From the NCBI GenBank assembly GCA_964585385.1, contig CAZPDP010000003.1, positions 88,093 to 152,092 of the forward strand: 64,000 nt of DNA, read 5' to 3'. This DNA comes from JAGXLC01 sp964585385. GTDB lineage: Bacteria > Bacteroidota > Bacteroidia > Bacteroidales > UBA12077. Made by a program: the position numbers and the translations under genes. Shown here in pieces: positions 7,676-15,530 of the stretch. How positions within the stretch are numbered: position 1 is the first letter of the stretch; each line of letters opens with the position of its first letter. The notes under the pieces were generated by a model that was not told the DNA's origin, ran no database searches, and was given only the letters and a program-made list of their open reading frames with translations.

Positions 7676-9751
7676 TTATTTTATCGGAAGTTCAATTTCT
7701 AATATTGTTCCTTTTTTATCGGATTTTATATTAAGGTTTCCATTAAGAAGTTCAGCTCTGAGTTTTATGTTTTCCAGTCCGAGTCCCTGGTTTAAATTCG
7801 TTTTTTCCTCTTTGTCAAACCCCTTTCCATCATCCTCAACATAAATATAAAGAGAATTTTTGTGTTTATGGATTTGTATGTTGGATTTGCTGGCATTGGA
7901 ATGTTTGATAATATTGGTAATAGCTTCCTGTAATATTCGATAACTGTGAAATTTAATATCTTCTGGTATTTTTCCGTTCCAATTAGCAGGAGGGTAAAAT
8001 TCCAGTTGAATGTTGAGTTCGCCGTGTTTATTATACTCCTCAATAAGGTTTTCAATAATCGAAATGTAATCGTATTCCCTGAATTTAGGAGGGGTTAGGT
8101 TATTTATAATGTTTCTGATTTCCGTATGAGTTTTGTGGATGTAACTGGTAATTTCGTTCAGTGATTCCAGGTTTTCGGTTTCTCTGGCATTTTCAATCTT
8201 AAGACGTAGTCCGGTAAGTTTGCTTCCCAGTTCATCGTGCAGTTCTTTGGCCAGGCGTTTTTTTTCAGTCTCCTGCAAGCGGAGTTTTTTTTGGATTTTC
8301 TGATTTCTTTTGTTCTTGAAGTACTTTTTTCTTTGGTAAGAAATCAGGAAAGACAGTAAAAAAATGCCTGCAGGTATAAGCCAGCGATAATTATAAGCCG
8401 GATTTTGAAAGAATGATATCTCGTAATACTGATTATTGTAACTAAGAGAAATCCGGGTTTTATTATTTTTCGTGTTAATAATTCCAATATTGTAGCTTCC
8501 AGTGCAATCATCATCTGAATCTATCTTTGTCAGCACATTAAATGCATTGTCCGTTATTAAAAATCCGGATGAGGAAGGAAAAATAATTTCCTGACCCGGA
8601 ATTGCTTTATTAATATCCAGGTAATGAGGATTTCCTGTACAATCAATCGGCAAACTGATTTGATTTGTGATTTCAAGGTCATTGTTTAAGATATAGATTA
8701 TACCATCCCGGTCAAGCATGTAGTTTTTATCCCATTCCTCCCGGTTATAATTAAATAGTGAAATGTCTTTATAATCTTTTACAAGGGTATCGAGTCTAAC
8801 CTGATTTACTTTTTCCCCCTTTAAATTGAAAAGACAGATAAACGCGTCTCCTCCTTTTTTGGATCGGTCGTGAAAATGAACCAGCAAATTTTTTTTCTTC
8901 CCCGAGGCAACAACATTAACCGCTGTATAGGAAGGAGCTCCTTTGAATTCAAAAGGGTTAAAGAAAAAATCCAGGTTTTTGTTAAATACTAATAGCCAGG
9001 AGCTGTTGTCATTGTATGGATAGGTGCAGGTATCCGGATAATTGTCAGAAGCGCTGGTTTCCCCTATAATTTCCCTATATCCGTCACCATCTAAATCTTC
9101 CATATAAAGGTTTTTAAACCGTAAACCAAATTTAGGAGATTTATATATTTTATCATTATGGATGTCAACAGCATAGAGCCTCCTGGGCGTCATAGAAAAA
9201 CCAGCGTCAATGGCAAAGTACATTTCCCTGTATCCATCTCCATTGATATCTTGTTCACCAACAGATCTTACTCTCACGTCCACTTTCTGTTCTTTTACAA
9301 AAGAGGTAGTAGCAATAAATTGCCGCTTACGAATATATTCTCCATCTTTTTCAGGGTTGATTAAATAATAAAATATGGAATCTTTATGACTGGTAAAAGC
9401 CCATATTTCTTTAATTTGGTTGTTGTCATAGTCTCCAAATAGTAATGGAGTATCCTGTAAGCTTTTTTCATTCAGATTCCAGATACCATAAAAACTGTTG
9501 TTTTCTGGTTCATGGATTTTAACCAGTCCTTGATTAAGCGGGGAATAGCTGGTTGACACAACCTGTTCCCTTTTGCCGTTTCCAAAAATGTCCTGGTAAA
9601 AAATCCCGGTTTTCTTGCTATATTTTCGATGCTCAGCAATTGAGCCCTTATACTTTGTAATCAATACCGGCAAAACCAAAACAGAAACAGCACCTGCGAT
9701 AAGTGCTATTACTAACGGATGCGCTGCTATGTAAGCCAATGTTTTCTTCAA
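7676..9751 (-). CDS. Sensor histidine kinase with a large periplasmic FG-GAP-like domain
   Basis: A 691-residue membrane kinase. TM1 at about 12-32 and TM2 at about 456-474 (WLIPAGIFLLSFLISY) bracket a periplasmic region of about 420 residues with calcium-binding-type FG-GAP/VCBS motifs (DINGDGYREMYF, DLDGDGYREIIGE), suggesting a beta-propeller sensor. The cytoplasmic part has HisKA_3 dimerisation with phospho-His in AKELHDELGSKLTGL (about residue 503) and HATPase_c with N box EAITNIIKHSN, G1 DDGKGFD and G2 GLGLENI. The family is NarX/DesK-like and pairs with the LuxR-type regulator downstream. The ligand is unknown. Confidence 0.93.
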   Translation of the reverse strand: MKKTLAYIAAHPLVIALIAGAVSVLVLPVLITKYKGSIAEHRKYSKKTGIFYQDIFGNGKREQVVSTSYSPLNQGLVKIHEPENNSFYGIWNLNEKSLQDTPLLFGDYDNNQIKEIWAFTSHKDSIFYYLINPEKDGEYIRKRQFIATTSFVKEQKVDVRVRSVGEQDINGDGYREMYFAIDAGFSMTPRRLYAVDIHNDKIYKSPKFGLRFKNLYMEDLDGDGYREIIGETSASDNYPDTCTYPYNDNSSWLLVFNKNLDFFFNPFEFKGAPSYTAVNVVASGKKKNLLVHFHDRSKKGGDAFICLFNLKGEKVNQVRLDTLVKDYKDISLFNYNREEWDKNYMLDRDGIIYILNNDLEITNQISLPIDCTGNPHYLDINKAIPGQEIIFPSSSGFLITDNAFNVLTKIDSDDDCTGSYNIGIINTKNNKTRISLSYNNQYYEISFFQNPAYNYRWLIPAGIFLLSFLISYQRKKYFKNKRNQKIQKKLRLQETEKKRLAKELHDELGSKLTGLRLKIENARETENLESLNEITSYIHKTHTEIRNIINNLTPPKFREYDYISIIENLIEEYNKHGELNIQLEFYPPANWNGKIPEDIKFHSYRILQEAITNIIKHSNASKSNIQIHKHKNSLYIYVEDDGKGFDKEEKTNLNQGLGLENIKLRAELLNGNLNIKSDKKGTILEIELPIK

Positions 9752-9874
9752 ATAGCTGGTTTTTTATACTAAGATAATATTTTTTCATTCCAAACAACCG
9801 CTTAAAAAATTTAGAATACTTCTAAATAATGCCAGGTCTTAGGTTTAACCTTTATTTTAAACATGCTTATAACC

Positions 9875-9910
9875 GTTTTCCGTGATTCAAAAATCACTGT
9901 TTTCCGTGAT
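9875..9910. promoter_or_regulatory. Two 12-bp direct repeats, 24-bp period, between divergent operons
   Basis: GTTTTCCGTGAT occurs at 9875-9886 and again, identically, at 9899-9910. Start-to-start distance is 24 bp, a little over two helical turns. They sit 22 bp upstream of the -7 element at 9932 and between the two-component operon and the lipoprotein operon, where a response regulator would bind. Confidence 0.5.
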
Positions 9911-9931
9911 ATAGCGGAAGCGTTATAAAAA

Positions 9932-9939
9932 TATATTTG
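9932..9939 (+). promoter_or_regulatory. -7 promoter element of the lipoprotein operon
   Basis: TATATTTG matches the Bacteroidota -7 consensus TAnnTTTG exactly. It predicts a start of transcription near 9946, downstream of the ATG at 9937 and upstream of the ATG at 9973, so it decides for the latter as translation start. No TTTG -33 box is obvious, in line with activator-dependent control. Confidence 0.6.
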
Positions 9940-9972
9940 CTGTATCCTATTAATAACCTAAAAACACTGAAT

Positions 9973-11274
9973 ATGAAAACCAGACTTTTTATTATTCTTT
10001 TCTTTGTTTCAGGGCTGCTTTTTTATTACTCATGCAGCGAGAAATTTCCTAACCCCAGCCCTGAAAATATTTCGGAGGGTGAAACCAATGTAAGTATTCA
10101 AATTCAATCTTTGCCGGACAATGCAGTAGGTAAAAATGGCGTAGTGGTAGTAATGGAAGATGGTAAGATTTATTCCAATAAGCTATTTACTGCTGAAGAA
10201 GGTACTCAGGTAACTACCTATATCCCGGCGAATAAAAAGTACGATATCATGTTATACATCCTTGAAGAAGGAGAATGGGATCCGAAGGAAGGCTTCCATA
10301 GCGGCTGGTATGCAATGGTATATAATCAGGAAGTAACTGATCAGAAACCCAATCTGAATTTTATAGCCAAAAACTGGGGAACCAGCTTTTCGAGTCCAGG
10401 ATATCTGGAAAGTATCGTATACTGCAACATACTAGAGCCGGATCATGGAGATGAATATGAAGCGGGAAATATCATCAACGTGGAAGTTTCTGCGGGCGAT
10501 AATGGTTCAGGGCAGATTACCGAGCTGGAGCTGTTCCTTGATGGAAGCTCCATAGCTACAATGGAGGATGCTCCTTATTACCATGATATTAATACAAAAG
10601 ACATGGGAGAGGGAGAACACATCCTGAAAGCTGTTGCTACAAACGATAATGATATTAGCATCACGGATGAAGTGACTTTTTCTATTGTTAAGGACGCTTC
10701 AACAGCTCCAACAGTATATTTCTACAACCTGGATAATAATGAAGAAATAGAGCAGGGGAAATTGCAAGATATTGGAATATATGTGTCTGATGACGGAGAG
10801 ATAAAAGAAGCAAAGCTATTTATTGATGGCATTGAAGTCAATGATTTTGATGAAATAGACAATTACCTTGAATATAGCTGGAAAACTGAAAACTATGATG
10901 TTGGAACTCATGAAATTAAAGCTACCGTTACAGATAATGATAACAACCAGCGCAGTGCATTACTGAATGTTGAAATAACAGAGACAGACCGTCCCATTAT
11001 CTATTTTTACCAACCTAATGATGGAGAAGTAATCAATCAGGATGTAGTATATACTGTAAAATTGAATGCATATGATCCGGATGGTATCAGCAATGTACGG
11101 TTGTATATTGACAATTCCTACAGTTCCATCACGCTAAACCAGATTGGAACCAATACATATTCATACGACTGGGATACTTCAACTGAATCTACAGGGGAAC
11201 ATGAACTGGAGATTTATGCCAGAGATGAGAATGGATATTACAGGACAAGAACAATTCATGTTACAATTCAATAA
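9973..11274 (+). CDS. Lipoprotein with three bacterial Ig-like domains
   Basis: A 433-residue surface lipoprotein. The signal peptide MKTRLFIILFFVSGLLFYYS is followed by the lipid-anchored Cys. An N-terminal domain of about 130 residues (VSIQIQSLPDNAVGKNGVVV...) is not recognised. Three Ig-like domains of about 90 residues follow, each opening with an aromatic strand and ILEPDHGDEY, NLDNNEEIEQ or QPNDGEVINQ, and each carrying a V/L-x-LF/YIDG-type strand and a GEH/GTH turn. Such domains usually serve adhesion or as spacers. First gene of an operon with an outer-membrane barrel (6 bp on) and a small lipoprotein, divergent from the two-component system. Confidence 0.85.
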   Translation: MKTRLFIILFFVSGLLFYYSCSEKFPNPSPENISEGETNVSIQIQSLPDNAVGKNGVVVVMEDGKIYSNKLFTAEEGTQVTTYIPANKKYDIMLYILEEGEWDPKEGFHSGWYAMVYNQEVTDQKPNLNFIAKNWGTSFSSPGYLESIVYCNILEPDHGDEYEAGNIINVEVSAGDNGSGQITELELFLDGSSIATMEDAPYYHDINTKDMGEGEHILKAVATNDNDISITDEVTFSIVKDASTAPTVYFYNLDNNEEIEQGKLQDIGIYVSDDGEIKEAKLFIDGIEVNDFDEIDNYLEYSWKTENYDVGTHEIKATVTDNDNNQRSALLNVEITETDRPIIYFYQPNDGEVINQDVVYTVKLNAYDPDGISNVRLYIDNSYSSITLNQIGTNTYSYDWDTSTESTGEHELEIYARDENGYYRTRTIHVTIQ

Positions 11275-11280
11275 ATTCTA

Positions 11281-12096
11281 ATGCAAAAATTCACTATTAT
11301 GAATATCAAAAGACTAACTATATTTCTGATATTTGCTCTTGTTGGACATTTTCAGGTTAACGCCCAACTATCCAAAAGAGTAAATGACACATCAACTTTT
11401 CACATAGGAACACGTCCGCAAAGCGGAAATTTCGCTTTCTTTTTAAGTACAAGTTACCAGGAAATTGAAGATATGGCTGACAGGAATATAGAGGTTACCG
11501 GGATACCCGTTATAAATCTGAAATACTATTTTACTGATGAAATAGTTTTTGGCCTGGGTATTCAGAGTTACAGCTCAAAAGAATTTCTTAGCGGTAAGTT
11601 GGCGGGCAATCAGGTTGGCATAACCAACGATATTGTTTCAGAGAGCCGTTATCTTTTTTCTCCCAGGGTGGAATACCATTTTGCCGAAAGCAATATTTTA
11701 GATGCTTACGGGGGTGTTGCTGTTCCCATCGGATGGGAAAAAGATAAGGTGGAAGCTGGTCAGAAATATAACATAGCCGGGGATTATACAAGTGAAGTAA
11801 TAGAAAAGAGCAGTATGCTTTATGGATTCAATTTTTTTGTTGGTTTCCAGGCTTTTATTGCTGATTTGCCAATGGCAATCGGACTGGAGGCAGGTATTCG
11901 GGGATTCAGGTATGCTGACCTGACCTATAAACATGATGAAAATTATTCTATCAATGGTGTTGAATTCTCGCAAACGTATTATACATCAGGTAATGAAAGT
12001 GGGGTTTCATATACTGAATATGAAGAGCTTGAATACAACGAGTTCGAAATGGGCAGCGACCTCAGAATTACTTTCAACTACTTTTTTAGCAGATAA
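11281..12096 (+). CDS. Outer-membrane beta-barrel protein
   Basis: A 271-residue protein with a signal peptide (MNIKRLTIFLIFALVGHFQVNAQ if the ATG at 11299 is used; 11281 adds six residues). The mature part has amphipathic strand pattern throughout (FAFFLSTSYQEI, VINLKYYFTDEIVFGLGIQSY, FSPRVEYHFAE, MLYGFNFFVGFQAFI, DLRITFNYFF) and ends close to an aromatic strand, as Bam-assembled barrels do. No named family is certain; it resembles the porin/OmpA-barrel type common in Bacteroidota. It lies between two lipoprotein genes and probably forms an envelope complex with them. Confidence 0.8.
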   Translation: MQKFTIMNIKRLTIFLIFALVGHFQVNAQLSKRVNDTSTFHIGTRPQSGNFAFFLSTSYQEIEDMADRNIEVTGIPVINLKYYFTDEIVFGLGIQSYSSKEFLSGKLAGNQVGITNDIVSESRYLFSPRVEYHFAESNILDAYGGVAVPIGWEKDKVEAGQKYNIAGDYTSEVIEKSSMLYGFNFFVGFQAFIADLPMAIGLEAGIRGFRYADLTYKHDENYSINGVEFSQTYYTSGNESGVSYTEYEELEYNEFEMGSDLRITFNYFFSR

Positions 12097-12113
12097 TTAA
12101 ATGATTCTAGATT

Positions 12114-12563
12114 ATGATGAAAATTATTAGAAAAGCATTTACGATACTATCCATATTTCTGTTCTTCTCTGCCTGCTCAGTTACGAAAGTTGATAAGGGC
12201 TTTAAGTCTGTAGATTTTACGCCTGACAAGGTTGAGATGCAGGTTTCTTTTGATGATTATAAGCTCCTGGGTGAGATGGAGGTTTCAGTTCAGTATAGCA
12301 GATATTTCGGTATATTCAAGATTATGAATACCATTAATGGAGAAATTGCAGACAGAAGGACTAAAAGTTATATGAATCTTTATGGAGCAGAGTGGGCTGA
12401 TTTGGATAGGAATCTGAGAAGAGCCTTGTATAAAGTGCATGAAGAATACCCTTCCGGAGATTTTGTAGTACCGACCTACAAGATTGTTAAGAAGAAGAAA
12501 ATGTTCATGGGAAGGAGAGTGACTGAGGTTTTGAAGGTTAAAGTATATCGGATGAATTCTTAG
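12114..12563 (+). CDS. Small lipoprotein of unknown function
   Basis: A 149-residue lipoprotein with signal peptide and lipobox FFSACS near residue 21. The mature domain has alternating strands and helices (VEMQVSFDDYKLLGEMEVSV, WADLDRNLRRALYKVHEE, GDFVVPTYKIVKKKK) and ends with a basic segment. I do not recognise the family. Its third position in the operon, 17 bp after the outer-membrane barrel gene, suggests a periplasmic accessory role. A strong terminator follows. Confidence 0.72.
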   Translation: MMKIIRKAFTILSIFLFFSACSVTKVDKGFKSVDFTPDKVEMQVSFDDYKLLGEMEVSVQYSRYFGIFKIMNTINGEIADRRTKSYMNLYGAEWADLDRNLRRALYKVHEEYPSGDFVVPTYKIVKKKKMFMGRRVTEVLKVKVYRMNS

Positions 12564-12588
12564 GTTTCTTGTAAGCTCAATAAACACA

Positions 12589-12648
12589 AGCCCAAAAGCA
12601 ACAGGAAATTTTGATTAATCAATTCTTCGGGTTACTTTTGGGCTTTTA
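12589..12648 (+). terminator. Terminator-like hairpin after the lipoprotein operon
   Basis: AGCCCAAAAGCAAC (12589-12602) pairs with GTTACTTTTGGGCT (12631-12644) with one mismatch, the 28-base loop itself holding TTGATTAATCAA; a short TTTT follows. It separates the operon from the gene at 12673. Confidence 0.65.
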
Positions 12649-12672
12649 GTTGGATATTAAATAGTTGTTGTA

Positions 12673-13476
12673 ATGAATAAGTTATCCCTGCTAATCCTTT
12701 CGATTTTAGGAGTTTTATTTACTGTTGGATGTGAGGAAAAAAAGGATTCTGACTTCCTGCTGTTTATTAAACCTGAGAGCCAGTATCTACAAGTGAATGA
12801 AAAGGAACGCATAGACTTCTCAATTGAATGCACTTCATCAGGCAAAATCACTAATTTTAGGATTGGGGAGAAAAGCTCTGATTATGCTACCGACTATTTT
12901 TTTGATACAATCCCTGAAAGCAAGGATTTAAATTTTGATTATACGTATTATGTGCCGGAAAATGCCCCGGAGGAAATCACTCTTTTATTTCATGTTGAGA
13001 ATGAAACAGGCAAAGAAGCACAACTTGCAAGGAAACTATTTGTAAGTAAAGTGGATACATTGTTAAAAGAGACTACCGGACATACCTTCTATTCAGCCCT
13101 TTCAGAAGAGGCGGACGGGTATAATCTGCTGGAAAAACAACCCGTCTTCACAGCATACGCCGACAGCCAGGATGTCCACATCTATGATGCCAGCGCAGAC
13201 AGTTTACATGGAGATAACTTATCAGGCAGATGGGAAACCAAAACTGATGTGAAATTTGTAAAGTATAACGATTTCGATTATGCCAATGCAACCAACCTCA
13301 GCATCCAGAATGCCTATGAATCCGGAATTAAAAAAGAGTTTGCCGGAAATATCCGGGACAACGACCTGATTATCCTAAACATTCAAAACAAGGCCTTAGC
13401 CGCCATCAAAGTCATTGCCGTATTTGATCCCGACTCTACGCATAATGACAGGTATATTTTTAATATGAAGAAGTGA
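12673..13476 (+). CDS. Lipoprotein of unknown function
   Basis: A 267-residue protein with lipoprotein signal (MNKLSLLILSILGVLFTVGC). The mature N-terminal part looks like an Ig-type beta sandwich (FLLFIKPESQYLQVNEKERI, FDYTYYVPENAPEEITLLFH), and the second half (about 140-267) contains a mixed region with TDVKFVKYNDFDYANATNLS and NDLIILNIQNKALAAIKVI. No family recognised. It follows the three-gene operon after a terminator and might form a separate unit of the same envelope system. Confidence 0.7.
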   Translation: MNKLSLLILSILGVLFTVGCEEKKDSDFLLFIKPESQYLQVNEKERIDFSIECTSSGKITNFRIGEKSSDYATDYFFDTIPESKDLNFDYTYYVPENAPEEITLLFHVENETGKEAQLARKLFVSKVDTLLKETTGHTFYSALSEEADGYNLLEKQPVFTAYADSQDVHIYDASADSLHGDNLSGRWETKTDVKFVKYNDFDYANATNLSIQNAYESGIKKEFAGNIRDNDLIILNIQNKALAAIKVIAVFDPDSTHNDRYIFNMKK

Positions 13477-13806
13477 GGGATTGGCTTCAAAAAAATGACA
13501 AATCAAGCTTATAATCGAGCGCATACACTAATTTAGTTGCCATGAATTAATACTCCTGAAAATTATATTGAACCCATCGCATCAAAAAAGGTAGTATTAA
13601 TAGTGGATAATATTTGTCGTTAAGCGAGTAATAGTTCATTTAGGTGATTTTTTATTTTCTCGCCATTTTCCTGATTTTGATTAACATTTAGTTCATAAAA
13701 GTAATAGAGACTATCATTTCATCAAATTGAGTAACCCCAATTCTCAATTGTTCATTCTCAATTCCTAATTAAATTTACGATGAAATAAATCTGTTAGAGG
13801 GCTCTG
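13477..13806. other. Non-coding stretch of 330 bp
   Basis: Lies between the ends of two convergent genes (12673-13476 plus, 13807-14526 minus). AT-rich, with no open frame of note, no strong hairpin with a T-tract and no repeat shared with other parts of the window. I see nothing to annotate. Confidence 0.6.
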
Positions 13807-14526
13807 CTAAAGATTCCTCAAATCCATCAGCGGATCCTTGAATTTATCCGGGTTGTTGATGACGTCGGCGAAGTATCGGCCAACGAGTTGGGGGTCTTCC
13901 AGTTTGCCTTCTTTTTTGAGCTGGATAAAGCGGTCCAGCTCGCTGAAGTTTTCGGGTTCAACCTCACGGATTTCATCCTGCATTTCTGTGTCTACCACAC
14001 CCGGGGCAATGGAGAAAACTTTTACGGGATTTTCGCCCATCTCCTTCTGCTCTTCCATAATGACGCGGGCAAACATTTCCAGCCCGGACTTAGTAGAGCA
14101 GTAAGTACTCCATGAACTGATAGTATGCCTTGCAGCTCCTGAACTTACATTGATAACCATTTTTTCGGCAGGGCTTTCTTTATAGGTGTGAATGAAATTG
14201 TTGGTAAGAATAGACGGACTGATGAGGTTGATATTGTAGCTTTGTATGATCTCGTCGGTTTCCAGGTTCCCTACCTGGGTTACATGTCCTAACACTCCTG
14301 CATTGTTTATCAGGACCAGCTTTCCAGCGTCTTTATGTTGTTTAAATTCGAAATTCCGGGTTTGATCCAGGTCATTGAAATCTATCGTTATGTGTTCGTA
14401 GTTTTTATGTTCAATCATGGAATTACGTGACATACCATATACGAAATTATCTTTGCTTTTCAGTAATTCCTCGGTAATGGCTTTTCCAATTCCTCTGCTT
14501 GTTCCTGTAATGTAAAAATAATTCAT
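13807..14526 (-). CDS. Short-chain dehydrogenase/reductase (sepiapterin/benzil reductase-like)
   Basis: NAD(P)-dependent classical SDR of 239 residues. The cofactor motif TGTSRGIGKA (TGxxxGIG) is at about residues 8-17, the structural motif NNAG is in INNAGVLGHV, and catalytic Ser-Tyr-Lys are in INVSSGA and YCSTK. The Arg of TSRGIG after the TG suggests NADP preference. The sequence is closest in feel to the sepiapterin reductase or benzil reductase (YueD) group, but the substrate is unknown. Divergent from the nitroreductase gene; a 9-bp inverted repeat lies between them at 14622-14651. Confidence 0.88.
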   Translation of the reverse strand: MNYFYITGTSRGIGKAITEELLKSKDNFVYGMSRNSMIEHKNYEHITIDFNDLDQTRNFEFKQHKDAGKLVLINNAGVLGHVTQVGNLETDEIIQSYNINLISPSILTNNFIHTYKESPAEKMVINVSSGAARHTISSWSTYCSTKSGLEMFARVIMEEQKEMGENPVKVFSIAPGVVDTEMQDEIREVEPENFSELDRFIQLKKEGKLEDPQLVGRYFADVINNPDKFKDPLMDLRNL

Positions 14527-14621
14527 AGTTTTATATATTTGTTTTGATGCTTCAAATTAAGAATAATTCATTGTTTAATCAAATTTGAACCAGGATCAAG
14601 ACAAACTCAGGTTTTATAACC

Positions 14622-14651
14622 TTCAACAAATCATTTTGAAGTTTTGTTGAA
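14622..14651. promoter_or_regulatory. Inverted repeat between divergent redox genes, candidate operator
   Basis: TTCAACAAA (14622-14630) and TTTGTTGAA (14643-14651) form a perfect 9-bp inverted repeat with a 12-bp spacer. It lies 96 bp from the SDR start and 59 bp from the nitroreductase start, a natural position for a shared repressor or activator site. Confidence 0.4.
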
Positions 14652-14709
14652 ACATAACCAACTATTTTATAATTTAAAGGCTTATTAAGAATCAATAAAA
14701 AAAACGTAT

Positions 14710-15482
14710 ATGGAATTAAAAGAAGCGATTACCAGGAGGGCGAGTATACGAACCTTCAAAGATAACCCTGTTCCGGTTGAAGATTTAAAAGAATTGGTCA
14801 GGATGGGCGGTCAGGCTCCCAGTGTTAACAATTACCAACCCTGGAAATTTTATGCCATTACCAATAAGAACATGTTGGGTCAGATGGCTGAAAAAGTAAA
14901 GGAAAAAACCGAACAAATACCGGAAAACGAATCCAAAGTTTCGGGGAATATAAAATCGCAGGTAGAGTGGTTTTCCACTTTTTTTGAAAATGCCCCTGCT
15001 CTAATTGCTATGGTCATGGATGAATATGAATCTGTGCTGGAAAAAGGGGTGAAAATTTCGCACCATGATATCAACATTATGAGGAATTACCCGGATATTC
15101 AGAGCGCCGGAGCCGCCATTCAAAATATTTTGCTTGCGGCAGTTGATATGGGTTATGGAGCCTGCTGGATGAGNNNNNNNNNNNNNNNNNNNNNNNNNNN
15201 NNNNNNNNNNNNNNNNNNNNNNNNNNNNNNNNNNNNNNNNNNNNNNNNNNNNNNNNNNNNNNNNNNNNNNNNNTTCAAAATATTTTGCTTGCGGCAGTTG
15301 ATATGGGTTATGGAGCCTGCTGGATGAGTGCTCCCATGATAGCCAAGGAAGAATTGGAAGAGATTATAGATATTGAGAAATCGACTCATTTGATAGCATT
15401 TGTAGCCGTTGGAGTGCCTGCAAAGGCTATCAAACCCAAAGGCAAGAAACCTGTTGAAGAAATATTCAGGCTTATTGAATAA
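14710..15482 (+). CDS. Nitroreductase family protein, interrupted by an artificial gap
   Basis: FMN-dependent nitroreductase-like oxidoreductase. N-terminal LKEAITRRASIRTFKDNPV with the FMN-binding Arg/Ser motif, then GGQAPSVNNYQPWKFYAI, and a C-terminal part GYGACWMSAPMIAKEELEEI, IAFVAVGVPA. The 100-N gap (15174-15273) is flanked by identical 55-bp sequences. Collapsing them gives 618 nt, an uninterrupted 205-residue protein of normal family length, so the gene is almost certainly intact. As written it would contain Ns and a duplicated segment. The partner substrate is unknown; divergent from an SDR gene. Confidence 0.9.
15174..15273. other. Scaffold gap of 100 N inside the nitroreductase gene, probably spurious
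   Basis: The 55 bp at 15119-15173 equal the 55 bp at 15274-15328. Removing the Ns and one copy restores one continuous reading frame through the conserved nitroreductase core, direct evidence that no sequence is missing. Confidence 0.92.
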
Positions 15483-15530
15483 AATGGACCGGATTCTTTA
15501 TCTTTACATCATAACCTAAAAACCACAATT

